A DNA stretch of 17,576 nt from JASBZA01 sp964392065 (GCA_964392065.1 CAYMOG010000029.1:1-17576), one strand, 5' to 3'. Shown: positions 1-7,361, numbered from the stretch's first letter. Translations and numbers: made by a program. Notes: a model not told the origin generated them from the sequence alone.

Positions 1-135
1 CCTGCCACTAGATAACTTGATATGTTAAGCCCCTGCCACATCCTAATAACTAGACCAATCAACTACTGTATTCAGTGGCACGAAGCAATCTATTTAAGTG
101 CTGTAAGATAAGAGCACTGTAATAGGAGATTAAGT
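1..135. other. Upstream region of the TlpA-ccdA-sfsA operon
   Basis: No gene is supported. It holds a CCTGCCAC direct repeat (1-8 and 32-39) and a 6-base-pair inverted repeat AGTGCT/AGCACT (97-102, 113-118) just before the ribosome binding site. No clear -35/-10 pair is visible. Confidence 0.4.
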
Positions 136-837
136 ATGAAAAAGAAAAATATTCTTATGATTATTCTTACGGCACTTGGAACGTTTGCTCTGTTTTTTGG
201 TGCAAAATTTTTATTAGACAATGCGCAAGAAGAAGCTAGGCAGAATCGGCGTTTCGATCATGTGATGGGAAGTTCCGGAGAAACGGTTTCCATAACACAC
301 AGTACCGAAAGTTTAGAAACTAGCATGACATTGCAGGAAACTCAAACAACTGGGAAGCAATCCTCCGAAACGACTACGCCTGAGAAGTCACCTAAAGAAG
401 TTCTCTACTCCATCAGATTAACTGATCAAGAGGGTAATGCGAGGAGTCTGGAGGAGTTTGAAGGGAAGCTCGTTTTTGTGAATTATTGGGCGAGTTGGTG
501 TGGTCCATGCCGAAGAGAAATGCCAGCGCTAGAGACTTTTTATAACAAATATAAGGATGATGAAGATTTTGTATTTCTAAGTATTAACTCTACTGGTGGC
601 CGCGAGACGAAAGCCGATGCGGATCGTTTTGTTGAGGAAGGTGGTTATACGTTCCCGTATTTCTATGATGAAGAAATGGCCTTCGTTTATGAGCTTTACT
701 TCAATAGTATCCCTGTGACATTTACTGTTTTCCCAGATGGCACGCCGGGTTATTTGCATTTCGGTGAGGCTACTATGCAAGATTTCGAAGAAATTCTTGC
801 GGATACAAGAACCGCGTATGAAGAGAGACAAGGGTGA
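136..837 (+). CDS. Membrane-anchored TlpA/ResA-like thioredoxin-fold thiol-disulfide oxidoreductase
   Basis: Thioredoxin-fold protein, probably outside the membrane, that reduces or exchanges disulfides in exported proteins. Residues 1-4 are basic and about 5-25 form one hydrophobic segment without a lipobox Cys, so it should be an uncleaved anchor. Residues about 46-85 are a Ser/Thr/Glu-rich linker. The catalytic domain covers about 90-230, with WCGPC at 121-125 inside NYWASWCGPCRREMP and the cis-proline at SIPV (P193), the usual TlpA/AhpC-TSA arrangement. The start is preceded by ATAGGAGATTAAGT, a good ribosome binding site. The ccdA gene follows after 7 bases. CcdA passes electrons from cytoplasmic thioredoxin to this kind of protein, so the two probably work together. 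The substrate is not visible here; cytochrome c genes are absent. Confidence 0.9.
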   Translation: MKKKNILMIILTALGTFALFFGAKFLLDNAQEEARQNRRFDHVMGSSGETVSITHSTESLETSMTLQETQTTGKQSSETTTPEKSPKEVLYSIRLTDQEGNARSLEEFEGKLVFVNYWASWCGPCRREMPALETFYNKYKDDEDFVFLSINSTGGRETKADADRFVEEGGYTFPYFYDEEMAFVYELYFNSIPVTFTVFPDGTPGYLHFGEATMQDFEEILADTRTAYEERQG

Positions 838-844
838 TTAATGC

Positions 845-1537
845 ATGTCCTTTATTCTGACTTTTCTTGAAGGTATTATTGCATTTGTTTCTCCTTGCAT
901 TTTGCCGATGTTGCCCGTTTATTTAATTTATCTTGCTGGAGGCAAGCAAGGACAAGGGAAAAAATTAATACTCAATACTTTGGCATTTATTTTTGGCTTC
1001 ACCACAATCTTTGTCCTTATGGGTGCTACGGCAACAGGTATTGGGCGGTTTCTTATTCGAGAACAGAGAACAATTCAAATTTTAGGTGGAATAATTATGG
1101 TTCTCCTGGGATTATGGTATCTTGACTTACCTTTCTTACAGAAATTTAAGATGAGATGGGCTAGGCCACAGAGTGATCGAGCTCGTGATAGGCATTTAGA
1201 GAAGGAAGTCCACATCGGTTCCGCCTATTTATTCGGTGCCGCCTATTCTCTCACTTGGGGGCCATGTCTCAGTACGTGGTTATCGGCTGCGTTAATTCTT
1301 GCAAGCCAGGAGCAGACTTTGGCCAGAGGAATGTTGTTACTCTTCTTGTTTTCTATGGGTTTGGGCCTGCCATTTCTCCTTACGGCTGTTTTATTCGAAC
1401 AATTAAAAGGCGTTCTAGACAAAATCAAGAAGCACATGGATACGATTAAGAGGATTTCTGGTATTATTCTTATCCTGGTTGGGGTGATGCAAATCTTAGG
1501 TTTTTTCGTCTGGTTCCAGCGTTTGTTCAATTATTAA
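845..1537 (+). CDS. ccdA: CcdA-type transmembrane thiol electron carrier (DsbD membrane domain family)
   Basis: Integral membrane protein that carries reducing equivalents from cytoplasmic thioredoxin across the membrane to extracytoplasmic thioredoxin-like proteins. It has about six hydrophobic segments and 230 residues, the normal CcdA size. The two conserved Cys sit in the expected sites: C18 in FVSPCILPMLPVY (first membrane segment) and C141 in SLTWGPCLSTW (fourth segment), a pair known in this family to form the redox-active disulfide. A charged cytoplasmic loop lies at about 100-122. The start ATG at 845 is used rather than the out-of-frame ATG at 841, which stops after nine codons. It follows the TlpA-like gene by 7 bases, so electrons probably flow from CcdA to that protein. 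Confidence 0.92.
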   Translation: MSFILTFLEGIIAFVSPCILPMLPVYLIYLAGGKQGQGKKLILNTLAFIFGFTTIFVLMGATATGIGRFLIREQRTIQILGGIIMVLLGLWYLDLPFLQKFKMRWARPQSDRARDRHLEKEVHIGSAYLFGAAYSLTWGPCLSTWLSAALILASQEQTLARGMLLLFLFSMGLGLPFLLTAVLFEQLKGVLDKIKKHMDTIKRISGIILILVGVMQILGFFVWFQRLFNY

Positions 1538-1551
1538 GAGGTAGCGGATCA

Positions 1552-2244
1552 ATGCATTATAAGCATGTTGTAGAAGGTACCTTCATTAAACGGATAAATC
1601 GATTTCTTTGTGAGGTTGCATTTTGCCACGGACTAGAATTCTGCCATGTGCCGAATACTAGTCGTCTTCTAGAATTGTTCTTACCTGGAGTGCCATGTAT
1701 TTGTGTGCGAAATGATAATCCGAAACGCAAAACACAATTTACAATTATTCAAGTAAAGAAAAAGGGGGTCTGGGTAAATATTGACTCTCAAGTCCCTAAT
1801 TTACTCATGTCAGAGTACTTAGTCACAAATCCAGGTGCCATCGGTTTAAAACCATCACTAGAGCGTCAATGGAAACGGGAATACCGTTATAAGCATTCCC
1901 GCTTCGATATTGCATATAGAGATGAAGAGCAATGGGGTCTTATTGAAGTTAAGGGTGTGACCTTGGAAGAAAATACCATTGCTCAGTTTCCGGGCGCGCC
2001 AACAACGAGAGGTAGTAAACATATTCGCGAACTCATAGACGCTAAGGATTTAGGTTATGAAACCCATCTTATTTTCTGTGTGCAAGTGCCCTATGCGACG
2101 AAGTTTACCGTGGCTAGGCACATCGACCCTGTTTTCGCTGCACAATATGATTTAGCCCGCGCTTCAGGCGTTTTCATCCATGCCTTTCGATGCGGAGTTG
2201 ACGCGGGAGAAATATGGATAGATCGGGCAATTCCTTGCGAGTGA
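1552..2244 (+). CDS. sfsA: SfsA family DNA-binding protein / putative nuclease
   Basis: SfsA ('sugar fermentation stimulation') proteins bind DNA and carry a PD-(D/E)xK-like nuclease core; their physiological role is unsettled. The family hallmarks are present: CHVPNTSRLLEL (31-42), VNIDSQVPN (75-83), RFDIAY with D119, IEVKG with E132 and K134 as probable active-site residues, and FPGAPTTRGSKHIREL (146-161). The length of 230 fits the family. In most members I recall, the last motif begins FPDA; here the Asp is Gly (G148). An AGAGGTAG site precedes the start. It lies 14 bases after ccdA on the same strand and is probably co-transcribed, though no functional link to the redox pair is obvious. 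It ends 11 bases from the stop of the converging DsbA-like gene. Confidence 0.93.
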   Translation: MHYKHVVEGTFIKRINRFLCEVAFCHGLEFCHVPNTSRLLELFLPGVPCICVRNDNPKRKTQFTIIQVKKKGVWVNIDSQVPNLLMSEYLVTNPGAIGLKPSLERQWKREYRYKHSRFDIAYRDEEQWGLIEVKGVTLEENTIAQFPGAPTTRGSKHIRELIDAKDLGYETHLIFCVQVPYATKFTVARHIDPVFAAQYDLARASGVFIHAFRCGVDAGEIWIDRAIPCE

Positions 2245-2255
2245 TACTCTAAATC

Positions 2256-2753
2256 CTACTCCTCATCTAGGAATTTTTCTAAATCAGCCTTGTGAATGCC
2301 GATACCACCTTCAGCATCGAGCTTCTTTCCATCCAAACGCAAGGCTGGTAAATACCATACTTCATTTTCTTCATAAGCATAATTATTCGCAGCCTCTTGA
2401 ACTTCCTTGTAGGTACCTGCTTTTAACACATCACGAAATGCATCGGGGTTAATTAAGTCTTGAGCATATTCTACAAGGGTATCAATATCCTCCACGTCAA
2501 TCCGGTCTGTATGAACCGCATCAAACATCAAGGTATTGTACTCTACAAGATCGATTCCCAATTCCTTGGCATAGAAGAAACCTTGAATGGCTAGATCTGT
2601 ATGAGGTGGATGTTCTTCAGGTCTAGGGTGGGCTTCACATGGCCGCCAGATAACTGCCAAGTCTTCATGCTTGGGCCAAAGCTCCAAGAAATACTCTACC
2701 CCTCTCTTACAATGCGGACACTCATAGTCGAAAAATATTTCTAATTTACGCAT
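2256..2753 (-). CDS. DsbA-family (thioredoxin-fold) protein with CPHC motif, cytoplasmic
   Basis: DsbA-fold oxidoreductase-like protein of 165 residues. The chain begins with the first beta strand (KLEIFFDYECPHC), placing the redox motif CPHC at 12-15. A helical insertion follows (about 50-125), and VWYLPALRLDG (132-142) supplies the expected cis-proline P136 opposite the active site. There is no signal peptide or membrane segment, so it should act in the cytoplasm, like FrnE- or 2-hydroxychromene-2-carboxylate-isomerase-type DsbA relatives. Substrate unknown. The start has a clear AAGGAGA site. It is divergent from the FAD/NAD(P)-binding protein starting at 2829, and the shared spacer holds a large dyad, which suggests joint regulation. 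No terminator separates its end from sfsA, which converges on it. Confidence 0.85.
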   Translation of the reverse strand: MRKLEIFFDYECPHCKRGVEYFLELWPKHEDLAVIWRPCEAHPRPEEHPPHTDLAIQGFFYAKELGIDLVEYNTLMFDAVHTDRIDVEDIDTLVEYAQDLINPDAFRDVLKAGTYKEVQEAANNYAYEENEVWYLPALRLDGKKLDAEGGIGIHKADLEKFLDEE

Positions 2754-2774
2754 AGACTTTCTCCTTCAAATCTT

Positions 2775-2808
2775 TATTTTCTCTATTGTATAATAGTAAG
2801 AGAAAATA
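2775..2808. promoter_or_regulatory. 34-base dyad overlapping divergent promoter region
   Basis: Perfect 9-base inverted arms TATTTTCTC (2775-2783) and GAGAAAATA (2800-2808) flank a 16-base centre. The central CTATTGTATAATAG (2783-2796) is itself palindromic at 12 of 14 bases. It contains TATAAT (2789-2794) reading right, with a possible -35 TTCAAA at 2765-2770 (18-base spacing), and on the other strand TACAAT/TATACA reading left. It lies between the divergent DsbA-like gene and FAD/NAD(P)-binding gene, so a dimeric regulator bound here could control both. The regulator is not identifiable from this window. Confidence 0.55.
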
Positions 2809-2828
2809 TGTAGGTTCAGGAGTAAAGT

Positions 2829-4352
2829 ATGAAAATTGCCATTGTAGGGATAGGTTTGTCCGGGTCTGTTGTGTTACGTTCCATCTTAGAACATAAGAAC
2901 TTATCGAAGGATGATAAAATTTATCTGTTCGAACCACGTGCCAAGCTTGGCACAGGGATGCCCTATGAGGACGATTCGGCAGAGAAAAAATTAAATACGA
3001 GGGCCAATTATGTCTCTGTACACGAAGATAATCCACTAGATTTTATGCATTGGCTACAAGATAATGTAGACCACAGTTATAACTTGCACGAAGGAATGCC
3101 TTCTAGGAAGGATTACGGCCGCTACGTACATGAACGTTTTACTCCTTACTATAACCATGAACAAGTAGTTACCGTTAGATCGCATGTAGAAGATGTAAAC
3201 ATCCTACATACGCATCTTAATGATGAGAGAAATCATGGTCTCTATTCTTATCAGCTAAAAGCCGATGGTGAGTGGTTAGAACAAGTCTTTTCGGCGGTCT
3301 TTTTTTGCATCGGTCATCCTAATTATCAAGATTTTTATAAATTGAAGCAAGAAGAGGGCTATATCCATAATCCTTATCCGTTACGAGAAAAATTAGTAGG
3401 TTTAAAGACTTCGGATAAGGTCGCCGTAATTGGTGCAGGTTCTACAGGAGTGGACGTTTTCCGTTATTTAAAGAAACACTACACCTTCGAAACGCCTGTG
3501 CATTTTCTCGTGAGAGAATCAGCATTTAAAATTTCTGAAATCTTCTTACAGGAGGATGCTTATCCTTTTTCCATGTCACACACATGGATAGAGGAAACAT
3601 CTCATAGAAATCATGGCCTCATTCCTTTACAAGAAATCTTGAATTTAATAGCTGAAGATTTCCAAGCCGCAAACAGAGATTTTCATACCATCCATAACCG
3701 TATACGAAATGTCGATCTGATGACACAAAAGCAAATCACCGATGTCGAAGATCAAGATATTGCTTACATTCAAGGTTACCTTTCTAAACTCTCACGATAC
3801 TTTGCTGAGCTCTATGGAAAACTCTCAGCATTTGATCGAGAAGAATTTCTGAAAACATACGATAAGATCTTAGACTTTTATCTCGGTCCTACACCCTTTG
3901 AGACTACTTTGGCAATCCTAGAAGCTTATGAAGAAGGCCATCTTGCTTTACTATATAATATAGAAAGTATAGAAACAAGAGACGGAGAATTTATGGCCCA
4001 GGGCGATTTTAATATGACCTTCGATAAAATAATCAATGCAACAGGTTTCGACTTCAATTTGAAAAGTGGTACCGAAGACTTCTCGCTTATAAAAAACTTA
4101 TACGAGAAAAATATTATCCTTCCTGACCAAGCAGGAGAGTACATTCTAGTAGATTGGCCAAGTCTTAATCTCTTAAACAAACGTTATGGGAAGATGTGCA
4201 ACGCCTTGCTCATGGGCTTGTGGATTTCTGGTACACACTACCGAAATAATGATATCCCTTCCATTCTCCGGGTCGGTAGAAAGGCAAGTAACCTCTTCAT
4301 GGATGAAGTTTATCCATTACTGTTAGCTTCAGAAAATAAAAAATCGCAGTAA
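2829..4352 (+). CDS. FAD/NAD(P)-binding domain protein (PF13454-like, flavoprotein)
   Basis: Large flavoprotein-like protein of 507 residues. The N-terminus is a Rossmann dinucleotide-binding motif, IAIVGIGLSGS (3-13), then FEPRAKLGTGMPY (34-46), typical of the FAD-NAD(P)-binding (NAD_binding_9) family whose members include YdhS-like proteins. A second Rossmann motif, VAVIGAGSTGVDVFRYL (198-214), probably binds NAD(P)H. INATGFDF (402-409) is the ATG-type motif near the C-terminal FAD contact. No membrane segment or signal peptide, so cytoplasmic. Substrate unknown. The start is preceded by CAGGAGTAAAGT. The gene is divergent from a DsbA-fold gene and its last 24 bases overlap the end of the convergent GNAT-membrane gene. 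Confidence 0.85.
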   Translation: MKIAIVGIGLSGSVVLRSILEHKNLSKDDKIYLFEPRAKLGTGMPYEDDSAEKKLNTRANYVSVHEDNPLDFMHWLQDNVDHSYNLHEGMPSRKDYGRYVHERFTPYYNHEQVVTVRSHVEDVNILHTHLNDERNHGLYSYQLKADGEWLEQVFSAVFFCIGHPNYQDFYKLKQEEGYIHNPYPLREKLVGLKTSDKVAVIGAGSTGVDVFRYLKKHYTFETPVHFLVRESAFKISEIFLQEDAYPFSMSHTWIEETSHRNHGLIPLQEILNLIAEDFQAANRDFHTIHNRIRNVDLMTQKQITDVEDQDIAYIQGYLSKLSRYFAELYGKLSAFDREEFLKTYDKILDFYLGPTPFETTLAILEAYEEGHLALLYNIESIETRDGEFMAQGDFNMTFDKIINATGFDFNLKSGTEDFSLIKNLYEKNIILPDQAGEYILVDWPSLNLLNKRYGKMCNALLMGLWISGTHYRNNDIPSILRVGRKASNLFMDEVYPLLLASENKKSQ

Positions 4353-5420
4353 CAAACTCAAAACTCCTAGGATAGCAAGTACAATCCCCACAGGTTTCGA
4401 GTAGTCCATTATGCGTTTACCTCCCATTGCTTCGAAAGGATAGACAGGAAGAGCAAAGAAAAATAAATAAAGAGCAGAAAGTTCTGAGAGAAAAATAAAA
4501 ACGTTGTGTTGCAAAATGATCCCTAGAATTAGCATAATCACGAGCAGAGAAAACCTTCCTAACTCCGCTATAAAATAAGGTTTCTCTTCTCTCCTATCGC
4601 GAGGATAGGCTTCTCTATAGGCATTTGCATTGAGAAAAAAGGGACCATTAAGCATTGAGGTCAGTAGTGTAAGCAGTAGGCCTCCATTGTTCAATCGGAA
4701 GAAACGATTCTGCAAGATCGTGCGTTCAGGCTTCTTCTGAATCTTAAAATATGCATAGAGAAGAAACCTCGGTAGGACCAAGAAAATTAAGAAGATCGTG
4801 TAGCTAAGTATTGGTAGCCAATAATTCTTATTCTGAAGTAAACGTATAAATACTACAGGTACTGTGAGGAATAAATTTATGATAATAAAACTTAATAACT
4901 GCCGAGCATCTTCATGTTTGGCTTCTAGTTCTTGATTGATATCTTTCACATAGAAATCCATTCCATTGGCGAAGAGAAAAGGTGTTTTCGCTAAGCTCTT
5001 GCCGAGAAAACCTATTCCCATCTTGTTAATCACTTCAGGGATACTACTTCGAACAAAACCATTATCTTGAAACAAATAGTAAGATGCGACATTATCGTCT
5101 TTTACTAGAGCACAAAAGCGTTCGGCGCCCTGCGCTATGAGCGTATCAATAGACGCTTTATAAAGATATTTACCATGGCCTTCTCCTGCAAAATGCGGAT
5201 CAACACAAACAGTATTTACATAGACTTCCTTCTTCTCTTGGTCCAGAAATTTATAGTCAAACACTGCAACGAGTTTATCCTGAATTTCCATGACAAAACC
5301 TTCATGGACTGTACTCTGAAACAGACCTTCAAGCGTTTGGAAACTTCTTTTCTTCAGCGCTTGGACCCTCGGAATATCCTCGGTTTCCATTGTCCGAAAT
5401 TTTACTTGTTTCTCTAACAT
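4329..5420 (-). CDS. GNAT acetyltransferase fused to a polytopic membrane domain
   Basis: Two-part protein of 363 residues. Residues about 5-125 form a GNAT acetyltransferase domain: VNTVCVDPHFAGEGHGKYLY (68-87) is motif A, with the Gly-rich acetyl-CoA pyrophosphate loop, and VASYYLFQDNGFVRSS (111-126) matches motif B. Residues about 174-363 contain around five hydrophobic segments (about 174-195, 200-225, 288-304, 306-327 and 343-362). The loop LNGPFFLNANAYREAYP and the late LPVYPFEAMGGKRI vaguely recall M50/site-2-protease-like membrane domains, but no HExxH zinc motif is present, so that is weak inference. Acyl acceptor unknown. An AGAGGT site precedes the ATG. It follows the 119-residue gene by 2 bases in the same operon. 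Its stop region overlaps the converging FAD gene by 24 bases. Confidence 0.8.
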   Translation of the reverse strand: MLEKQVKFRTMETEDIPRVQALKKRSFQTLEGLFQSTVHEGFVMEIQDKLVAVFDYKFLDQEKKEVYVNTVCVDPHFAGEGHGKYLYKASIDTLIAQGAERFCALVKDDNVASYYLFQDNGFVRSSIPEVINKMGIGFLGKSLAKTPFLFANGMDFYVKDINQELEAKHEDARQLLSFIIINLFLTVPVVFIRLLQNKNYWLPILSYTIFLIFLVLPRFLLYAYFKIQKKPERTILQNRFFRLNNGGLLLTLLTSMLNGPFFLNANAYREAYPRDRREEKPYFIAELGRFSLLVIMLILGIILQHNVFIFLSELSALYLFFFALPVYPFEAMGGKRIMDYSKPVGIVLAILGVLSLLLRFFIF

Positions 5421-5422
5421 AT

Positions 5423-5782
5423 TTACCTCTTCCCAGTACTTTTGAAGCGTTTCTTAACCCACACACGAAGGACGTTGTCTTCAAAATGCAAATCATGCTC
5501 ATCCACCAGCGTTCCTAATATAGATAAATCAGAAGGGTCTGCACTATCGAGTAGTTCACTATAGTAATATTCTATATCTGGACCTTTGGGCTGGTCAATA
5601 CTATCATGCAACGCAAGGAAGCCTGCTTCGGATAGGGCAACCTCGCCCTTAACTTCAAGAGAGATTGCGCCTTCGACGCGATCAATTTTGATTTCTATCC
5701 CATGGGCATCTTGTTCTAGGAAGTATTGAGTCAGAGACCTCGTCATGCTGGAGATTAAATGTTCTGCACGTTTTCTACTCAT
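5423..5782 (-). CDS. Conserved-looking small protein of unknown function, DUF1576-linked
   Basis: I do not recognise the family. The 119-residue product is soluble, with an N-terminal helix rich in basic residues and Ser/Thr (about 2-22), a strand-rich middle (about 27-50, alternating IEIKIDRVEGAISLEVKGEV), an acidic stretch around 66-96 (PDIEYYYSELLDSADPSD) and a final strand plus basic tail (VLRVWVKKRFKSTGKR). No Cys, no signal peptide and no catalytic motif that I can name. The ribosome binding site AAAGGAG lies inside the end of the DUF1576-type gene and the two reading frames overlap by 8 bases, so expression is probably translationally coupled. The GNAT-membrane gene follows after 2 bases. 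It may be a cytoplasmic partner of the membrane protein, but that is inference from position only. Confidence 0.75.
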   Translation of the reverse strand: MSRKRAEHLISSMTRSLTQYFLEQDAHGIEIKIDRVEGAISLEVKGEVALSEAGFLALHDSIDQPKGPDIEYYYSELLDSADPSDLSILGTLVDEHDLHFEDNVLRVWVKKRFKSTGKR

Positions 5783-7046
5783 AGATTTTCTCCTTTCTTT
5801 GGCGTAAGTATTCTAGCAAGGGTACCATAGCGCCTGCTACGAACCCTGAGGCAAATCCATTATTATATAAATTCACCCCTCCATGGGCCGGTAAAACTTG
5901 TGTAACGAGTGCGGCGTGGAGAAATCCAGCGACAATTCCTGCCAGCGGACCATATTCTCCTGCGACGGGTGCAAGGGTCGTTCCAAATAAAGCCGTTACT
6001 ATTACGGGTGTGCTATTAGGCTCTAGGCTAGGGCTGATCCATGACGCAAGAAACACGCCCAACATAACGGGCAGCGCATTACGCGGATGCTTACCCATGG
6101 CGGCAAAAGCAGCCACCGATAGGATACCACCTATAACTGGCCCGTTAAAAGAACCACGCACCACAACGACATAGAGTATGGATACCAATCCCATAGTACC
6201 TATATTAAATAGGGTAAGACCTGTTCCGTATAAAACGTCATAATCGGCCAAGAGTCTTCCTGAGTTTAGTAATAACTTGTGGTATCCCACAAGTTTTCTA
6301 TCATTTAAAAGAATTCCACAAATCATGGTAAAAAGAAAAATCACAGCAAGAATTAGAGCTAAAACCCATTGGCTCTCCTCAAAAATTCTAGAAACTGGAT
6401 TAATTTCAAAGTGAAACATGCGAAAAACAGCTACCATAACCATGCCAATAATCCCTGCCACGAAACCAATATTATATAAAGTATAACCCTGGTGATAACG
6501 AAGAGTAGCAGGTGATAATGCTGGTATGATAAAGCCCACAAATAGCCCTAGAACGAAGGCTAGTGGAATCGATAGGAAATATGAAATGTCTAGCACAAAT
6601 GCAAGAGTACTTAGCAAGGGACCCAAGGTAGTGGCCAAGAAAGCTTGCATTACAAATAACGCAAAATCTTCTCGGTTCAACTTAGCATACAGATAGGTTC
6701 CCAAAATAATGGGCATAGAATTCAAAAGATTTGTACCGAAAAACGCGAATCCACCTACTAATAAAACTGTTGCAACTAGTGTTCCAGGTAAATAATTACG
6801 ATTCAGCTTCAGCACAAACAATTGACCCAGAATCACCAACGCACTATTCCAGAGCGTAGCGCCTATCCCTCCCACCACGAGATAATCTGTAGTAAGAACG
6901 GATGGATCAAGTTGAATAGCTAGAAGACCTCGTAGGATAGTCGAGAAAGAGTCGAAGAAGAACGCCAAAATCATGAAGAAAATGGATAGTCCAATGAGGA
7001 ATGTCCACTTCGCCCAGGGTACTTGTCCTTGTGTTCTCTGGTTCAT
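5775..7046 (-). CDS. DUF1576-type polytopic membrane protein with internal duplication
   Basis: Highly hydrophobic protein of about 423 residues with roughly 11-13 membrane segments, matching my memory of the DUF1576 family of Bacillota, function unknown. The two halves repeat the same motifs in the same order (numbered from the ATG): GATLWN/GLTLFN (62-67, 276-281), LNSMPIILG/RNALPVMLG (108-116, 322-330), ATTLGP/GTTLAP (138-143, 355-360) and GYTLYNIGFVAG/GVNLYNNGFASG (187-198, 390-401). Such pseudo-symmetric halves are typical of transporters, so a transport or channel role is plausible but unproved. ATG at 7046 is preferred over GTG at 7055 because AGGTGA sits at proper spacing before it. 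A terminator lies upstream, after the Nif11-like gene. Confidence 0.85.
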   Translation of the reverse strand: MNQRTQGQVPWAKWTFLIGLSIFFMILAFFFDSFSTILRGLLAIQLDPSVLTTDYLVVGGIGATLWNSALVILGQLFVLKLNRNYLPGTLVATVLLVGGFAFFGTNLLNSMPIILGTYLYAKLNREDFALFVMQAFLATTLGPLLSTLAFVLDISYFLSIPLAFVLGLFVGFIIPALSPATLRYHQGYTLYNIGFVAGIIGMVMVAVFRMFHFEINPVSRIFEESQWVLALILAVIFLFTMICGILLNDRKLVGYHKLLLNSGRLLADYDVLYGTGLTLFNIGTMGLVSILYVVVVRGSFNGPVIGGILSVAAFAAMGKHPRNALPVMLGVFLASWISPSLEPNSTPVIVTALFGTTLAPVAGEYGPLAGIVAGFLHAALVTQVLPAHGGVNLYNNGFASGFVAGAMVPLLEYLRQRKEKIYE

Positions 7047-7066
7047 ATTCTTCACCTATAATCAAA

Positions 7067-7086
7067 ACCCCCTTAAACAAGGGGGT
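7067..7086 (-). terminator. Rho-independent terminator after the Nif11-like gene
   Basis: An 8-base-pair perfect stem, ACCCCCTT (7067-7074) with AAGGGGGT (7079-7086), and a 4-base loop. Read on the minus strand it is followed by TTTTGATTAT. It lies between the Nif11-like gene and the DUF1576-type gene, so it should limit read-through and make the small upstream gene the more abundant message. Confidence 0.8.
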
Positions 7087-7112
7087 CCCATGAATTTACA
7101 CTATTCAACCGT

Positions 7113-7337
7113 TTAGTTCAGTCCTGTACGGAAGAAATCTCCAACACCACCACCGATACCAGTAAGCTCAAGTTTTGCCTTGACCCCTTCTACGATAGTT
7201 TCCAATTGTTCGTCTGAAATCTCTACACCTAAGGTATTCCTGATGGTTGTGGCAGGATTTTGGAAGAAATCCTCCTTAAACTTAGGGTTATTCTCACAAC
7301 GTTCAACAATTCCATCAATTTTCGCTTTAATATCCAT
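7113..7337 (-). CDS. Nif11/NHLP-leader-like small protein with Gly-Gly motif
   Basis: Small 74-residue protein. The start is the ATG at 7337, with GGAGG 8 bases upstream; the in-frame ATG at 7361 has no such site. The body MDIKAKIDGIVERCEN then FKEDFFQNPATTIRNTLG and ISDEQLETIVEGVKAKL resembles the helical Nif11/nitrile-hydratase-type leader domain used by several peptide natural products, and similar small proteins occur in Clostridia. It ends ELTGIGGGVGDFFRTGLN, so a Gly-Gly cleavage-like site is present at about residues 61-64, but only about 10 residues follow and they lack Cys and Ser. No modification enzyme, peptidase-containing ABC transporter or other precursor lies beside it. It could be a precursor, or a stand-alone domain with another job. 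A terminator follows. Confidence 0.7.
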   Translation of the reverse strand: MDIKAKIDGIVERCENNPKFKEDFFQNPATTIRNTLGVEISDEQLETIVEGVKAKLELTGIGGGVGDFFRTGLN

Positions 7338-7361
7338 ACATGAAACCTCCATCGTTTTCAT

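Noticed and set aside
1..39. CCTGCCAC direct repeat as the start of a CRISPR or repeat array
   Set aside because: Only two copies of 8 bases at the window edge; not enough for an array.
97..118. AGTGCT/AGCACT inverted repeat before the TlpA gene as a riboswitch or attenuator
   Set aside because: Only six base pairs with a 10-base loop and no T-tract or conserved riboswitch features.
577..1530. Open frames antisense to or overlapping the TlpA and ccdA genes
   Set aside because: They lack ribosome binding sites and family features, and lie entirely over well-supported genes.
2746..3036. A 96-residue minus-strand frame across the dyad and the start of the FAD gene
   Set aside because: It overlaps the DsbA-like start, has no ribosome binding site and no recognisable domain.
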